Numbered from the stretch's first letter, positions 1-8,215 are shown. The stretch is DNA of 64,000 nucleotides from Metaruminococcus_A sp964607135 (GCA_964607135.1 CAZSIV010000009.1:15062-79061); one strand, 5' to 3'. Numbers and translations are program-made. The notes: generated by a model not told the origin, from the letters alone.

Positions 1-586
1 CGGTGGGGCGCTCCCATTCGGCGGGCTGTGCATAAAGTTCCTTTTTATAGTCGACAAACCCCTCTTCCGGGTAGGATTCGTCGCCGAGGGTGGCGACGAT
101 GGGACGATGCTTGCAATCCGGCAGCGCGCCTTTGATATGCCCTACAATCTCTTCGTCTGACACGCTGACGATCATCTTGACTTCCGCCGCGTTGCAGCGG
201 TAAGAGATATCCTTGGGGGTCAGCTGATAGGTAGCCGGGATACAGACCGCTCCCAGCTTGCAGAGCCCGACGATGGAAAACCAAACCTCCGGCCGCTGCT
301 TGAGGATCAGCATGACAACGTCGCCTTTTCCAATCCCGTGCGCTTTAAAAAAGTTTGCCGCCTGGTTGCTGATCCGGCTGACGTCGGAAAAGCTGTAAGA
401 TTTCATCTGCGCGCTGTCGTCGGTCCAGAGAAGCGCCAGCTTTTCGGGCTCGACCCGGGCCCATTCGTCGACAACGTCGTAACCGAAGTTGAAATGCTCC
501 GGTACCTGAATCGTGAAATTCGCACACAAATCCTCATAACTTTCAAATTTTGTCTTGGGACAGTATTTATTAATCAAGTAATCCAC
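1..586 (-). CDS. AMP-dependent acyl-CoA synthetase/ligase, N-terminal part (runs off the left edge)
   Basis: The minus-strand frame opens with a GTG at 586, 7 bases after an AAGGGGG ribosome-binding site, and stays open for 195 codons to the window edge. The translation begins MDYLINKYCPKTKFESYED and contains WARVEPEKLALLW, then SFSDVSRISNQAANFFKAHG and GIGKGDVVMLIL, then LGAVCIPATYQLTPKDISYR. This is the typical N-terminal half of the ANL superfamily (adenylate-forming acyl-CoA synthetases, acetate to medium-chain type). The nucleotide-binding P-loop and C-terminal lid lie outside the window, so substrate cannot be judged. It follows the XRE-cupin gene by 16 bases, so the two are probably one operon with the regulator controlling the synthetase. 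Identification is from recognised sequence pattern only. Confidence 0.8.
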   Translation of the reverse strand, partial: MDYLINKYCPKTKFESYEDLCANFTIQVPEHFNFGYDVVDEWARVEPEKLALLWTDDSAQMKSYSFSDVSRISNQAANFFKAHGIGKGDVVMLILKQRPEVWFSIVGLCKLGAVCIPATYQLTPKDISYRCNAAEVKMIVSVSDEEIVGHIKGALPDCKHRPIVATLGDESYPEEGFVDYKKELYAQPAEWERPT

Positions 587-602
587 AGTGAATCCCCCTT
601 TT

Positions 603-1148
603 TTATTCTTCAATGACGGTCAGGAACGAAGCGGGGCCATCTACCGCGTGCTGTCCATGGGGGAGTTGCGGATCGAAATAAATAGAGTCGCCTTCACAGA
701 GAATGTGGTCGCGGCCGTTTATGGTGACGCATACCTTCCCGGACAGGACGTAGTTGAACTCCTGCCCCGAATGGGATATCAGCTCCTGCGGCAGATCGTC
801 GGGGGACAGGCTGACAAGCAGAGGCTGCATCTTTCGGCCGATAAAGCTGTGAGCCAGGCTGAATGCGGAATAACCGTACCGTGCAATCCCGGGCGCCTTT
901 CCTTTGCGGGTGATAAAGTAGGTGTTCATTTTAGGAGCTTCACCGGTGACAAGCTCGGTGAAGTCGATCCCCAGGATTCCCGCAATATCATACAGCGTGC
1001 TGATTGGGATATCGACTTCGCCGCTCTCACATTTCTGATAGTTTTCCTCTGTCATGTTCAGCCGGCCTGCCATCTCGGAGGGGCTGATTTCCAGGATTTC
1101 CCGCAGCTCTTTGATCCTGTGCGGGATTTCCATCAAGTTTTTGTGCAT
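603..1148 (-). CDS. XRE-family helix-turn-helix regulator with C-terminal cupin domain
   Basis: This 181-residue protein has an N-terminal helix-turn-helix (roughly residues 8-62, including RIKELREILEISPSEMAGRL and ENYQKCESGEVDIPISTLYD). A C-terminal cupin barrel follows (about residues 110-180, HSGQEFNYVLSGKVCVTING and GDSIYFDPQLPHGQHAVDG). Such XRE-cupin proteins are DNA-binding regulators whose cupin senses a small ligand. The start is set at ATG 1148, which lies about 11 bases after AAAGGTC; a longer frame from 1196 has no better start signal. The gene is 16 bases upstream of the acyl-CoA synthetase in the same direction, a frequent pairing in Clostridia, so it probably regulates that enzyme and itself. 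The ligand is unknown. Confidence 0.85.
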   Translation of the reverse strand: MHKNLMEIPHRIKELREILEISPSEMAGRLNMTEENYQKCESGEVDIPISTLYDIAGILGIDFTELVTGEAPKMNTYFITRKGKAPGIARYGYSAFSLAHSFIGRKMQPLLVSLSPDDLPQELISHSGQEFNYVLSGKVCVTINGRDHILCEGDSIYFDPQLPHGQHAVDGPASFLTVIEE

Positions 1149-1473
1149 GAAAACACGACCTTTCTGATTGGTTGCTTCGGTACGTAAATATACCATCCCG
1201 TCCGCCGGTCAAAAGCGGGAAGGATGCCGCAAAGCTTAAAATAGTAAACCGTACCGCAAATAACCGCCTGAATGATAAAAAAGCGAACGGCTATTTTTAA
1301 TAGAATACCATTTTTTATCATTTTTTTCTACTTTATTTTTTGAGAAATTTTTAAACAGAATTCCCCCCACTGCTGGAAAAAATGTGATTTGGAGAGAAAG
1401 AGAAAAGAAGATAACGGATCGGTTTTCCAAAACCTGTACCAATCGGAGAAAAGCAAGCAGGCGTTGATCTCGC
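1149..1473. other. Intergenic region between divergent genes
   Basis: This AT-rich stretch separates the minus-strand regulator from the plus-strand sulfatase. I see no convincing minus-strand promoter: TTTGCGG and TATTTT on the minus strand are too close together. There is no coding frame with a start signal. Operators for the XRE-cupin regulator would be expected here. Confidence 0.3.
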
Positions 1474-1502
1474 TTGCATTCGCTTCACAATTCGGATATA
1501 AT
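1474..1502 (+). promoter_or_regulatory. Sigma-A type promoter for the sulfatase gene
   Basis: TTGCAT at 1474-1479 and TATAAT at 1497-1502 are separated by exactly 17 bases. Transcription would start near 1509. A short inverted repeat, TGACA-TTTT-TGTCA, follows at about 1545-1558, between the promoter and the ribosome-binding site, and could be an operator. Confidence 0.6.
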
Positions 1503-1576
1503 GAAGGCGGTAAGTTAATATTAGATCGCCAACTCATCTAATCTTGACATTTTTGTCACTGAAAAAGGGGAATTCT

Positions 1577-2989
1577 ATGAATTACATCATCTTTATGCCC
1601 GACGAAATGCGCGCGGAAAGCGTTGGCTGCTATGGCCATCCGTTTGTGCAGACTCCGAACCTCGACCGCCTTGCGGAGGAAGGGACGTTATTCGAACAGT
1701 GCCATGTTCAGAATCCGGTCTGTTCGCCCTGTCGTTGCTCCTTTGCGACGGGCCAATATCCGCATACCAATGGGCATCGCACCCTCTGGAACCTCGTCAA
1801 ACCGTATGAACACAACCTGTTCCGCTACATGAAGGAAGCGGGTTACGACGTTTGGGTATACGGCAAAAACGACCTGTTTGCCGCGGATACCATCCCGCTT
1901 TCCGCCGATGTTTTTGTGGAAAAACAGGCTGAAAATCCGCCTGCTCAAAAGCCGCAGAGCGCAACAGGAAACATTGACGATTTCCTGCTGGAGCCGATGC
2001 AGTGCGGGGAGGACGGTGTGAAAGATTACGCCAATGTCATGGCCGGCATTGAAAAGATCGTCGGCTGGAAACCGGGGGATCGGCCGTTTGTCCTTTTCCT
2101 TCCGCTTTTGTATCCGCACTGCCCTTATACTGCGCCGGAATCCTATTACCATCTTTACGAAGAAGAGCAGATTTCACTGCGCGGTACCGGTGAAAAGAAG
2201 CCGGAGTTTCATGAGTTGATCCGCCGCTACCGTTCGTTGAATGACGAAGAAGTTCTACGAAAAGTACAAGCGGTTTACCTTTCTATGATTACATACAGCG
2301 ACGCCCTGCTTGGGAAGCTGATGGAGGCGTTAGACCATTCTGCGGCGGCGGAAGATACCCTTTTGATCGCCGTATCCGATCACGGCGACTATGCGGGCGA
2401 CTATGGGCTGGTCGAAAAGTGGCCGGATGGGTTTGAGGATGTCCTCACCCGCGTTCCGCTGATCGTCCGCGGCCCCGGCGTGAAGGCCGGGCATCGCGTC
2501 CGCGGGCAGGTGGAGCTGCTCGACCTGATGCCGACCTTTTTAGAATCGGCGGGGATTGAGCAGCAGCACACGTTTTTTGGCGAATCGCTCTGGCCGGCCC
2601 TGCGCGGCGGCGACGGCGATCTGGAGCGCCCGGTTTATGGGGACGGCGGCTACGATCCCCACGAACCGCACTGCTTTGAAGGCTGGGGCACGCGCGACGC
2701 CGATATCATGTATCCCGGCGGCGTCTATTACCACAAAGCCCTTCAGCAGCAGGAACATCCCCGGTCGGTCTGCCGCACGACGATGATGCGCACCCTCAAT
2801 TATAAGCTCATCTACCGCACCAGCGGGGATTGCGAGTTTTATGATCTGCGGGAGGACCCGAAGGAGCTGGAGAACCGGTACCACGACGGAAAATACGCGG
2901 CGCAGGTTCAGAAGATGCAGAACCAGCTCCTCAACTGGTATGTGAAAACCTCGGATACTGTTCCCATGACCAGCGATTCACGGGTGTAA
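1577..2989 (+). CDS. Sulfatase, Cys-type (type I, formylglycine)
   Basis: This 470-residue protein hydrolyses sulfate esters. It has the sulfatase signature CSPCRCSFATG with Cys49 as the residue converted to formylglycine, N-terminal metal-ligand region FMPDEMRAES, and later motifs SDHGDYAGDYGLVEKWPDGFED. Length fits the alkaline-phosphatase-superfamily sulfatases. The start is ATG 1577, 6 bases after AAAGGGG; an upstream in-frame start at 1544 lacks a ribosome-binding site. No signal peptide is visible, so it is predicted to be cytoplasmic and could desulfate imported sugars. No maturase (anaerobic sulfatase-maturating enzyme) gene is in the window, so maturation must come from elsewhere. 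Choline sulfatase, sulfoglycan sulfatase or phosphonate hydrolase relatives cannot be told apart by eye. Confidence 0.85.
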   Translation: MNYIIFMPDEMRAESVGCYGHPFVQTPNLDRLAEEGTLFEQCHVQNPVCSPCRCSFATGQYPHTNGHRTLWNLVKPYEHNLFRYMKEAGYDVWVYGKNDLFAADTIPLSADVFVEKQAENPPAQKPQSATGNIDDFLLEPMQCGEDGVKDYANVMAGIEKIVGWKPGDRPFVLFLPLLYPHCPYTAPESYYHLYEEEQISLRGTGEKKPEFHELIRRYRSLNDEEVLRKVQAVYLSMITYSDALLGKLMEALDHSAAAEDTLLIAVSDHGDYAGDYGLVEKWPDGFEDVLTRVPLIVRGPGVKAGHRVRGQVELLDLMPTFLESAGIEQQHTFFGESLWPALRGGDGDLERPVYGDGGYDPHEPHCFEGWGTRDADIMYPGGVYYHKALQQQEHPRSVCRTTMMRTLNYKLIYRTSGDCEFYDLREDPKELENRYHDGKYAAQVQKMQNQLLNWYVKTSDTVPMTSDSRV

Positions 2990-3018
2990 AAAGCCTAAAA
3001 ACCTATGAATATACGGCA

Positions 3019-3057
3019 AAACGGGATAACTGTTGGGGTTATCCCGTTTGATTTCTT
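3019..3057 (+). terminator. Intrinsic terminator after the sulfatase gene
   Basis: A perfect 12-bp stem (arms 3019-3030 and 3038-3049, 5' arm AAACGGGATAAC) with a 7-base loop is followed by a T-rich stretch. It lies 30 bases after the sulfatase stop and directly before the ribosome-binding site of the next gene. Confidence 0.75.
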
Positions 3058-3075
3058 ATTTGGAGGTTTGAAGAA

Positions 3076-3741
3076 ATGATCGATATCAACAGGTGGGTCG
3101 GCCGCTATACCGATGCGGTAAAAGAACGGTTCGGAAGGCGGGTTTGGCTGATCGGATTGCAGGGCAGCTACGGCAGGGGAGAAGCGGCCGAAATGAGCGA
3201 TATCGACGCAGTGTTGATTTTGGACACGGTATCCTATGAGGATTTGGCGGCCTACAGCGAGCTGCTCGATTCTCTGCCCGATAGGGATAAGGTCTGCGGG
3301 TTTATTTCCGGCAAGCCGGAGCTCGAGGCATGGGAAAAATCGGATTTGTTCCAGTTCTGTCACGACACGGTTCCAGTCTATGGTTCTCTCGACGGGCTTC
3401 TGCGGACGATCGGCGAAAACGATGTAAAACGGGCGGTCAAAGCGGGAGCCTGCAATCTCTATCACGCCTGCGCGCACAATGCGGTTCACGAAAAAAGCCG
3501 CGATCTGCTGAAAGAGCTGTATAAATCGGCGGCGTTTACCCTCCAGGCAATCGCTTATCTGCAAACCGGCGTATTTGAGAGGAAGCAGGAGAAGTTATCG
3601 GCCCTTCTTTCGCCTGACGAACAGAAAATATTGGAAAAACGGCTGCTCGTCAAGGAGCGCGGAATCGTTTCCGACGACGAATTCGCCCAGCTGTCGGCGC
3701 TGCTGATCCGCTGGTCGTCGAAATGGATTCTAAAATGGTAA
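3076..3741 (+). CDS. Nucleotidyltransferase-fold protein (minimal nucleotidyltransferase/aminoglycoside adenylyltransferase-like)
   Basis: This 221-residue protein carries the nucleotidyltransferase signature GSYGRGEAAEMSDIDAVLIL at about residues 30-49, i.e. G-S-x-G-x-G followed by S-D-I-D with the metal-binding aspartates 42 and 44. The C-terminal half is helical (LLKELYKSAAFTLQAIAYLQTG), as in stand-alone nucleotidyltransferases of the ANT/LinB or toxin-antitoxin MNT types. The start ATG follows TGGAGG by 10 bases. No HEPN partner gene is next to it, which argues against a HEPN-MNT toxin-antitoxin module. Substrate is unknown; antibiotic modification is possible but unsupported. Confidence 0.7.
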   Translation: MIDINRWVGRYTDAVKERFGRRVWLIGLQGSYGRGEAAEMSDIDAVLILDTVSYEDLAAYSELLDSLPDRDKVCGFISGKPELEAWEKSDLFQFCHDTVPVYGSLDGLLRTIGENDVKRAVKAGACNLYHACAHNAVHEKSRDLLKELYKSAAFTLQAIAYLQTGVFERKQEKLSALLSPDEQKILEKRLLVKERGIVSDDEFAQLSALLIRWSSKWILKW

Positions 3742-4004
3742 GATATATTTGAGCGTGAGAGCATTATCGAAGAGCTGAAAGCGGGGCAGCCTATGCTTTG
3801 AACTTGCGGGATGAACGAGATACAGGCAAGATAAATTATATACGCTGAACTGATTTTATACATAAGAAACCGTTACGCTTATAAGGCTGAAAAGCAGGCC
3901 CTTCCGCCTCTCTAAAAGCGTTACACAGGGCAGTGGGAAACAGCGAAAAAAGAACCTTTTTTGCCCGGAGCCGGCCGGCATGAGCTTTGGTTTTTGGATA
4001 TCAT
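3742..4004. other. Intergenic stretch without recognised gene
   Basis: No frame with a plausible start signal or familiar protein sequence was found between the nucleotidyltransferase and the converging surface-protein gene, apart from the terminator at its right end. Confidence 0.4.
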
Positions 4005-4048
4005 AAAAGGGATACAGGGTCCTCTGAGGGCGCCTCGTATCCCTTTTT
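4005..4048. terminator. Bidirectional intrinsic terminator
   Basis: Inverted repeat AAAAGGGATAC (4005-4015) / GTATCCCTTTT (4037-4047) with a 21-base GC-rich interior. A-tract and T-tract flank both sides, so it can stop transcription from the plus-strand gene upstream and the minus-strand surface-protein gene. Confidence 0.7.
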
Positions 4049-4173
4049 CTCATGGCTTCGGCGGTTCCGTCCAACGCGGGAATCGCCCCAAAGCTACATC
4101 CGGTTACAAACACAAAATATTACCGGGCAGCCCGCTTCTATTGTGTAAGGCTCTTGCGGATATCAAGAAAATT

Positions 4174-5433
4174 TTAGCCTCTGCTTCTGCGGCGTTTCCG
4201 CAGGAAGGAAGTTGCGCCAAGCCCTGCGGCTCCCACACCCATCAGGACAAACCACAATACAAAATTATCATTGTCCCCGGTTGGAGGCGGAGGGTTTTTG
4301 GAAGAGTTCGCCGGCCTCGACGGCTCGCTTGGGGGCGCCGTATCTGTATTGTTCGAGTTATTCTGATCCTCTGGAAAAGATTGTGCAGCAGATTCGTCAA
4401 CGATGGCATATAAGCTAAAATGATCTGTGCGGAATGCAATTTCTTTTCCAAATATATCGTCAACAGATATCGTGCTGTCAAGTAAAGTCCATTTCCCGTC
4501 GCTCTCCTGCCGATATACGCGACAGCTGTCTGCATTAAAGCCATCCGGGACAGGAGTAGAGAGAGCTACCATTCCATTGGGCTGAACGATTTGGTCTCCT
4601 TTCATAAAACGGATATCATAAATTTCGTATGACCCTGCAGGAATTTGTTTGTCTAAAATTAGAAAATTTCCGTCCCTTTCCTCTTTGGAAATTAGCAGCT
4701 CGGTCCCTTTTGCGAGCACGCCTTTAGCGCAGATTGCGCGGAAACGATCTTCCGAAAAAAGGGTAAACTCAGGCTCTTCTATGTTGGTCTCAAACTTTCC
4801 GCCGTTAATCACCGGGTCAACACTGGAAGCTTTATAGGATCTATTTTTCGGATCTGGGGCGGTTACGGTTACAATTCCGCCGTTTATCGTAAGGCTTTCG
4901 GATTCAATGCCATAATATCTAAGGCCGGCTTCTGAATCACATTCAGCGAGAGAAATATTGAGAGTCCCGCTGTTAATGACAATCCCATCATCACAGGATA
5001 AAGTAGCGTCCTCCTGCACGCCCTTACCGTATTCATCATCCTCTTCGATAGCTGTCTGCTTTCCGGTGAGGCTGAGCGTACCGGTTCCGCTAAAAACAAG
5101 GTTGTAACCCTGTACGTTGAGTCCTTCAAGCCGATTATCTCCATTTAATACAATTTCCAGCGTCGGCCTTTCGCCTGACTCCAAACTCTCATTTGTCGAA
5201 AAGTAAAAATACAGGCCCGAAAGATTATTGAGGATTAAACGGTTTTTCACTTCATCATATTCCCATCCGTCTCCGGTGGATTCCTCCCACAGGTAGTGCA
5301 ATTCGCCTTTGGAATCTCGGAAGTTGTCGATATTCGCACCGTCTGATAAAGCAGATATTGCGCCGATCGTCATCACCATTCCAATAGCCAGCAGACAGGA
5401 CAACCATTTTGCGAATTTTCTTTTTTTCATCAT
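4174..5433 (-). CDS. Sortase-anchored surface protein with beta-helix-like repeats
   Basis: A 419-residue secreted protein. The N-terminus is a signal peptide (basic MMKKRKFAK, then the hydrophobic WLSCLLAIGMVMTIGAISAL). The body has repeats of the type LTINGGIVTVTA, VINGGKFETN and DDGIVINSGTLNISLAE, which suggest a right-handed beta-helix or carbohydrate-binding fold. The C-terminus has a Pro/Ser/Asn-rich spacer, the sorting signal PPTGDN, a membrane segment (FVLWFVLMGVGAAGLGATSF) and a basic tail KRRRSRG. PPTGD replaces the classical LPXTG, a variant seen in gut Clostridia. The first of two tandem ATGs is used; AGGAAGG is 6 bases upstream. No sortase gene is in the window. Ligand is unknown. 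Confidence 0.75.
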   Translation of the reverse strand: MMKKRKFAKWLSCLLAIGMVMTIGAISALSDGANIDNFRDSKGELHYLWEESTGDGWEYDEVKNRLILNNLSGLYFYFSTNESLESGERPTLEIVLNGDNRLEGLNVQGYNLVFSGTGTLSLTGKQTAIEEDDEYGKGVQEDATLSCDDGIVINSGTLNISLAECDSEAGLRYYGIESESLTINGGIVTVTAPDPKNRSYKASSVDPVINGGKFETNIEEPEFTLFSEDRFRAICAKGVLAKGTELLISKEERDGNFLILDKQIPAGSYEIYDIRFMKGDQIVQPNGMVALSTPVPDGFNADSCRVYRQESDGKWTLLDSTISVDDIFGKEIAFRTDHFSLYAIVDESAAQSFPEDQNNSNNTDTAPPSEPSRPANSSKNPPPPTGDNDNFVLWFVLMGVGAAGLGATSFLRKRRRSRG

Positions 5434-5480
5434 ACTGCCTTCCTTTCAAATTTTTCGTAAGATCTGAGGACAGACGCAGA

Positions 5481-5673
5481 CTGTCAAAAGATACCCTTTG
5501 ACAGCTCAAACCCCTCCTTTATTTTACACACCATAATTTTACATCGTAGCGTTTGGTTTTTCAAGTGATTTTATGATTTTCTGGAAAATATATTGCAAAA
5601 TTTGTTCAATATAATGATAATGGTGTTTTGAGAAAGAATTTTCAAAAGGCGCACCTTTTGACAGCTCAAACCC
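5481..5673. repeat. Pair of hairpins sharing a 17-bp direct repeat upstream of the surface-protein gene
   Basis: The 17-mer TTTGACAGCTCAAACCC occurs at 5497-5513 and exactly again at 5657-5673, 160 bp apart. Each copy is half of a hairpin: CTGTCAAA...TTTGACAG (5481-5488/5497-5504) and TCAAAAGG...CCTTTTGA (5642-5649/5654-5661). The second lies just beyond the GNAT stop and may act as its terminator. The first lies in the 5' leader of the surface-protein gene. Function is unknown. Confidence 0.55.
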
Positions 5674-5700
5674 TTTATTCGGCTTTTTTACCCTTACAAT

Positions 5701-6153
5701 TTACCGATGAATATACATCCTTGTCATATTCGGTTCATCATCTCCCTGAACCATGCACAAGAATTCCCACCCGTATCGTTCGTAAAAGCCTGTATGGTCG
5801 GTGACCAGGTAGACTGGTGTGACACCTTTGGATTTTAAGTCGTTCACGGCCATGTCGAGCAGGCGCCCTGCAATTCCTTTACAGCGGTATTCCGTTTCCG
5901 TATAGACTGCGCAGACGTTAGGAGTAAGGTCTTTTCTGTCATGGAAATCGTTTTCGATTACGCCCAGCCCTCCTATTATTCTGCTGCCGTCTAAGCAGAG
6001 ATACCATCCATACTCGGTTTTATGATTGAGATAATCTTCCATACACGCAAGATAGGCTTCCGTTGGCACGCCCCATTTACTGTGGAACCATTCGGCTGCG
6101 GCCTCCTTTAATTGCGGCTTCTCTCTTAAAGTGATATATCTGTACCCGTCCAT
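5701..6153 (-). CDS. GNAT-family N-acetyltransferase
   Basis: This 150-residue protein matches the GNAT fold: central strands GWYLCLDGSRIIGGLGVIE, the acetyl-CoA-binding region YRCKGIAGRLLDMAVNDLKSKG (R/Q-x-x-G-x-G/A type), and a C-terminal GFYERYGWEFLCMV motif typical of the family. The start is ATG 6153, preceded by TTGAGGAGGAAACAC, a strong ribosome-binding site at 7 bases. The acceptor substrate cannot be deduced. It is transcribed in the same direction as the surface-protein gene but separated from it by 267 bases, so it is probably an independent unit. Confidence 0.8.
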   Translation of the reverse strand: MDGYRYITLREKPQLKEAAAEWFHSKWGVPTEAYLACMEDYLNHKTEYGWYLCLDGSRIIGGLGVIENDFHDRKDLTPNVCAVYTETEYRCKGIAGRLLDMAVNDLKSKGVTPVYLVTDHTGFYERYGWEFLCMVQGDDEPNMTRMYIHR

Positions 6154-6278
6154 GTGTTTCCTCCTCAAGTTCCAATTTGTTTCCTGATTATATCACGGCT
6201 GGTTTTGAATTACAAACTGGTATTGGCAAAGCTTCAGCCGGAAACGCAGCCTTAAATAGAGGTCATCTTTAAAGGCGC

Positions 6279-6307
6279 TTGCAATTTAAATGAAAACGGT
6301 GTATAAT
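6279..6307 (+). promoter_or_regulatory. Promoter of the thiamine operon
   Basis: TTGCAA (6279-6284) and TATAAT (6302-6307) with a 17-base spacer, placed about 20 bases before the first paired element of the TPP riboswitch. Confidence 0.7.
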
Positions 6308-6325
6308 GTCTTCACAATCGAATAG

Positions 6326-6418
6326 ACGGGAGCTTGTGTGACAGGCTGAGAGGAAGGTGAGACCTTCGACCGATAACCTGATTTGGATAATGCCAACGTA
6401 GGGATACTGAAGGACGAG
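6326..6418 (+). ncRNA. TPP riboswitch (THI element)
   Basis: The conserved THI-box features are present in order: GGGAGCTTGTG, CTGAGAGGAAGGTGAGACCTTCGACC, then CTGATTTGGATAATGCCAACG and TAGGGA. These form the thiamine pyrophosphate-binding domain. It lies between the promoter and an intrinsic terminator upstream of thiS, so it should shut off transcription when TPP is plentiful. Confidence 0.95.
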
Positions 6419-6425
6419 TGTTTTG

Positions 6426-6463
6426 AGCGGGGAGTTACCGGATCGGTAACTCCCCGCTTTTTG
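6426..6463 (+). terminator. Riboswitch-controlled terminator (attenuator) before thiS
   Basis: Perfect 15-bp stem (6426-6440 / 6444-6458, arm AGCGGGGAGTTACCG) with a 3-base loop followed by TTTTT. The expression platform of the TPP riboswitch; it ends 18 bases before the thiS start and just upstream of the GGAGGGG ribosome-binding site. Confidence 0.9.
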
Positions 6464-6480
6464 CGTTTGGAGGGGAAAGA

Positions 6481-6675
6481 ATGGTTCGAGTAAACGGTCA
6501 GGATTTAGAGATCGCCGGGAAAACCGTAGCGGAATTTTTGGCGGATGCGGGATACGACCCGAAGCGGGTCGCGGTAGAGCGCGGCGGTGGCATTGTGCCG
6601 AAGGCGCAATACGGCGAAACCGTGCTGGCGGACGGCGACTGTGTCGAGATCGTCAGCTTTGTAGGGGGAGGTTGA
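6481..6675 (+). CDS. thiS: Sulfur carrier protein ThiS
   Basis: A 64-residue ubiquitin-like protein, MVRVNGQDLEIAGKTVAEFL at the start and IVSFVGGG at the end. The C-terminal Gly-Gly is adenylylated by ThiF, then converted to a thiocarboxylate that donates sulfur to the thiazole ring made by ThiG. The ATG follows GGAGGGGAAAG. It is the first gene after the riboswitch attenuator and is followed by thiF after 4 bases, as expected for a co-translated partner. Confidence 0.95.
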   Translation: MVRVNGQDLEIAGKTVAEFLADAGYDPKRVAVERGGGIVPKAQYGETVLADGDCVEIVSFVGGG

Positions 6676-6679
6676 GCTG

Positions 6680-7312
6680 ATGCCGTCAAAGGAAGAGATG
6701 ATAAAAGCCCTGGAAGAGCGGCACGGCAGGGCATTACAGTGCGAATTCACATCGGCTGTGATTGCCGTCTGCGGGCTGGGCGGCCTTGGTTCCAATATCG
6801 CGGTCTCCCTTGCCCGCACAGGGATCGGCAGGCTGATCCTCATCGATTTTGACCGGGTGGAGCTTTCCAACATCCACCGCCAGCAATATAAAGTCACCCA
6901 GATCGGCAGATATAAAACGGAGGCGCTGTCTGAGAATCTAAAAGAGATCGCCCCGTACACCGAGCTCGAGCTCCATACAGTCCGCATAACGGAAAGCAAC
7001 GCGGCGGAACTGCTGAGAGACGCCGACATCATATGTGAAGCGTTTGACGATGCCGAATGCAAAGCGATGCTCACAAACGTCGTCCTCGAAACGATGCCGG
7101 AAAAGTACCTTATAGCCGCGTCCGGCATGGCGGGGCTTGGCAGTGCGAACGCCGTCAAAACGCGGAGGGTGGCGAAGCGTTTTTATCTCTGCGGGGATGA
7201 GGTCAGCGACGTGAGCGGCGTGATCGGGCTGGTATCCCCTCGCGTCATGCTCTGCGCAGCGCATCAAGCGCAGATGGTTCTCCGCATTTTAGCGGGTGAA
7301 TTGGAAGAATAG
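6680..7312 (+). CDS. thiF: ThiS adenylyltransferase ThiF (short form)
   Basis: This 210-residue E1-like enzyme activates the C-terminus of ThiS with ATP. The Rossmann nucleotide-binding motif VCGLGGLGSNIAVSLARTGI is followed by LIDFDRVELSNIHRQQY, the conserved D...N..RQ region of the ThiF/MoeB/E1 family. It lacks the paired CxxC zinc knuckles of E. coli ThiF, which agrees with the short clostridial ThiF subtype (about 200 residues). The gene starts 4 bases after thiS. A 120-base gap without visible features separates it from thiG. Confidence 0.92.
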   Translation: MPSKEEMIKALEERHGRALQCEFTSAVIAVCGLGGLGSNIAVSLARTGIGRLILIDFDRVELSNIHRQQYKVTQIGRYKTEALSENLKEIAPYTELELHTVRITESNAAELLRDADIICEAFDDAECKAMLTNVVLETMPEKYLIAASGMAGLGSANAVKTRRVAKRFYLCGDEVSDVSGVIGLVSPRVMLCAAHQAQMVLRILAGELEE

Positions 7313-7432
7313 CTGAGTCGGCCAGGTAGAATGTGTTTTTCGCGTACGAACGGCATCGGATTGGGCAGTGAAGGATGACGTCTGCGGCGAGCCTCTCTCC
7401 GACTGTTTCAACAAAAGAAAGAAGGAAATCAA

Positions 7433-8203
7433 ATGAATGACGACACACTCCGAATCGGCGGGCATGAATTTCATTCCCGCTTCATCCTCGGATCGGGGAA
7501 ATACTCTCTGAAACTGATCGAGGCGGCGGTCAAAGACGCCGGGGCGGAAATCATCACCCTTGCGGTCCGCCGCGCGAATACCAAAGAACAGGAGAACATC
7601 CTGGATTTTATCCCCGACGGCGTCACCCTGCTCCCGAATACCAGCGGCGCGAGAAACGCCGAAGAAGCGGTTCGGATTGCGCGGCTTGCGAGGGAGCTCG
7701 GCTGCGGAGATTTTGTGAAGATCGAGATTATGCGGGATTCCAAATACCTGCTCCCCGACAATCAGGAGACGATCCGGGCGACCGAAATCCTCGCAAAAGA
7801 GGGATTTGTCGTACTGCCGTATATGTATCCCGACCTGAATGCGGCCCGCGACCTTGCCGGGGCCGGGGCCGCCGCCGTCATGCCGCTCGGTTCCCCGATC
7901 GGCTCCAATAAGGGGCTTGCGACGAAGGAGTTCATCCAGATTCTCATCGATGAGATTGATCTCCCCATTATCGTAGACGCCGGCATCGGGAAGCCATCCC
8001 AGGCCTGCGAGGCGATGGAGATGGGGGCCGCCGCTGTCATGGCGAATACCGCCCTTGCCACAGCGGGGAACCTCCCGATGATGGCGGCCGCCTTCCGCCA
8101 GGCCATTGAAGCGGGGCGGAAAGGGTATCTGGCAGGGCTCGGCAGGGTTCTCACCCGCGGCGCTTCCGCATCCGACCCGCTGACCGGTTTCCTCCGGGAT
8201 TGA
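7433..8203 (+). CDS. thiG: Thiazole synthase ThiG
   Basis: This 256-residue TIM-barrel enzyme condenses 1-deoxyxylulose 5-phosphate, dehydroglycine (from ThiH) and ThiS thiocarboxylate into the thiazole phosphate. Recognisable segments include FHSRFILGSGKY near the N-terminus, ITLAVRRANTKEQ, FVKIEIMRDSKYLLPDN, LPYMYPDLNAARDL, AAAVMPLGSPIGSNKGL and PIIVDAGIGKPSQACEAMEM. Length is typical. The ATG follows AAGGAAATCAA. thiH starts 12 bases after its stop. Confidence 0.97.
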   Translation: MNDDTLRIGGHEFHSRFILGSGKYSLKLIEAAVKDAGAEIITLAVRRANTKEQENILDFIPDGVTLLPNTSGARNAEEAVRIARLARELGCGDFVKIEIMRDSKYLLPDNQETIRATEILAKEGFVVLPYMYPDLNAARDLAGAGAAAVMPLGSPIGSNKGLATKEFIQILIDEIDLPIIVDAGIGKPSQACEAMEMGAAAVMANTALATAGNLPMMAAAFRQAIEAGRKGYLAGLGRVLTRGASASDPLTGFLRD

Positions 8204-8215
8204 GAGGTGCAGGGA

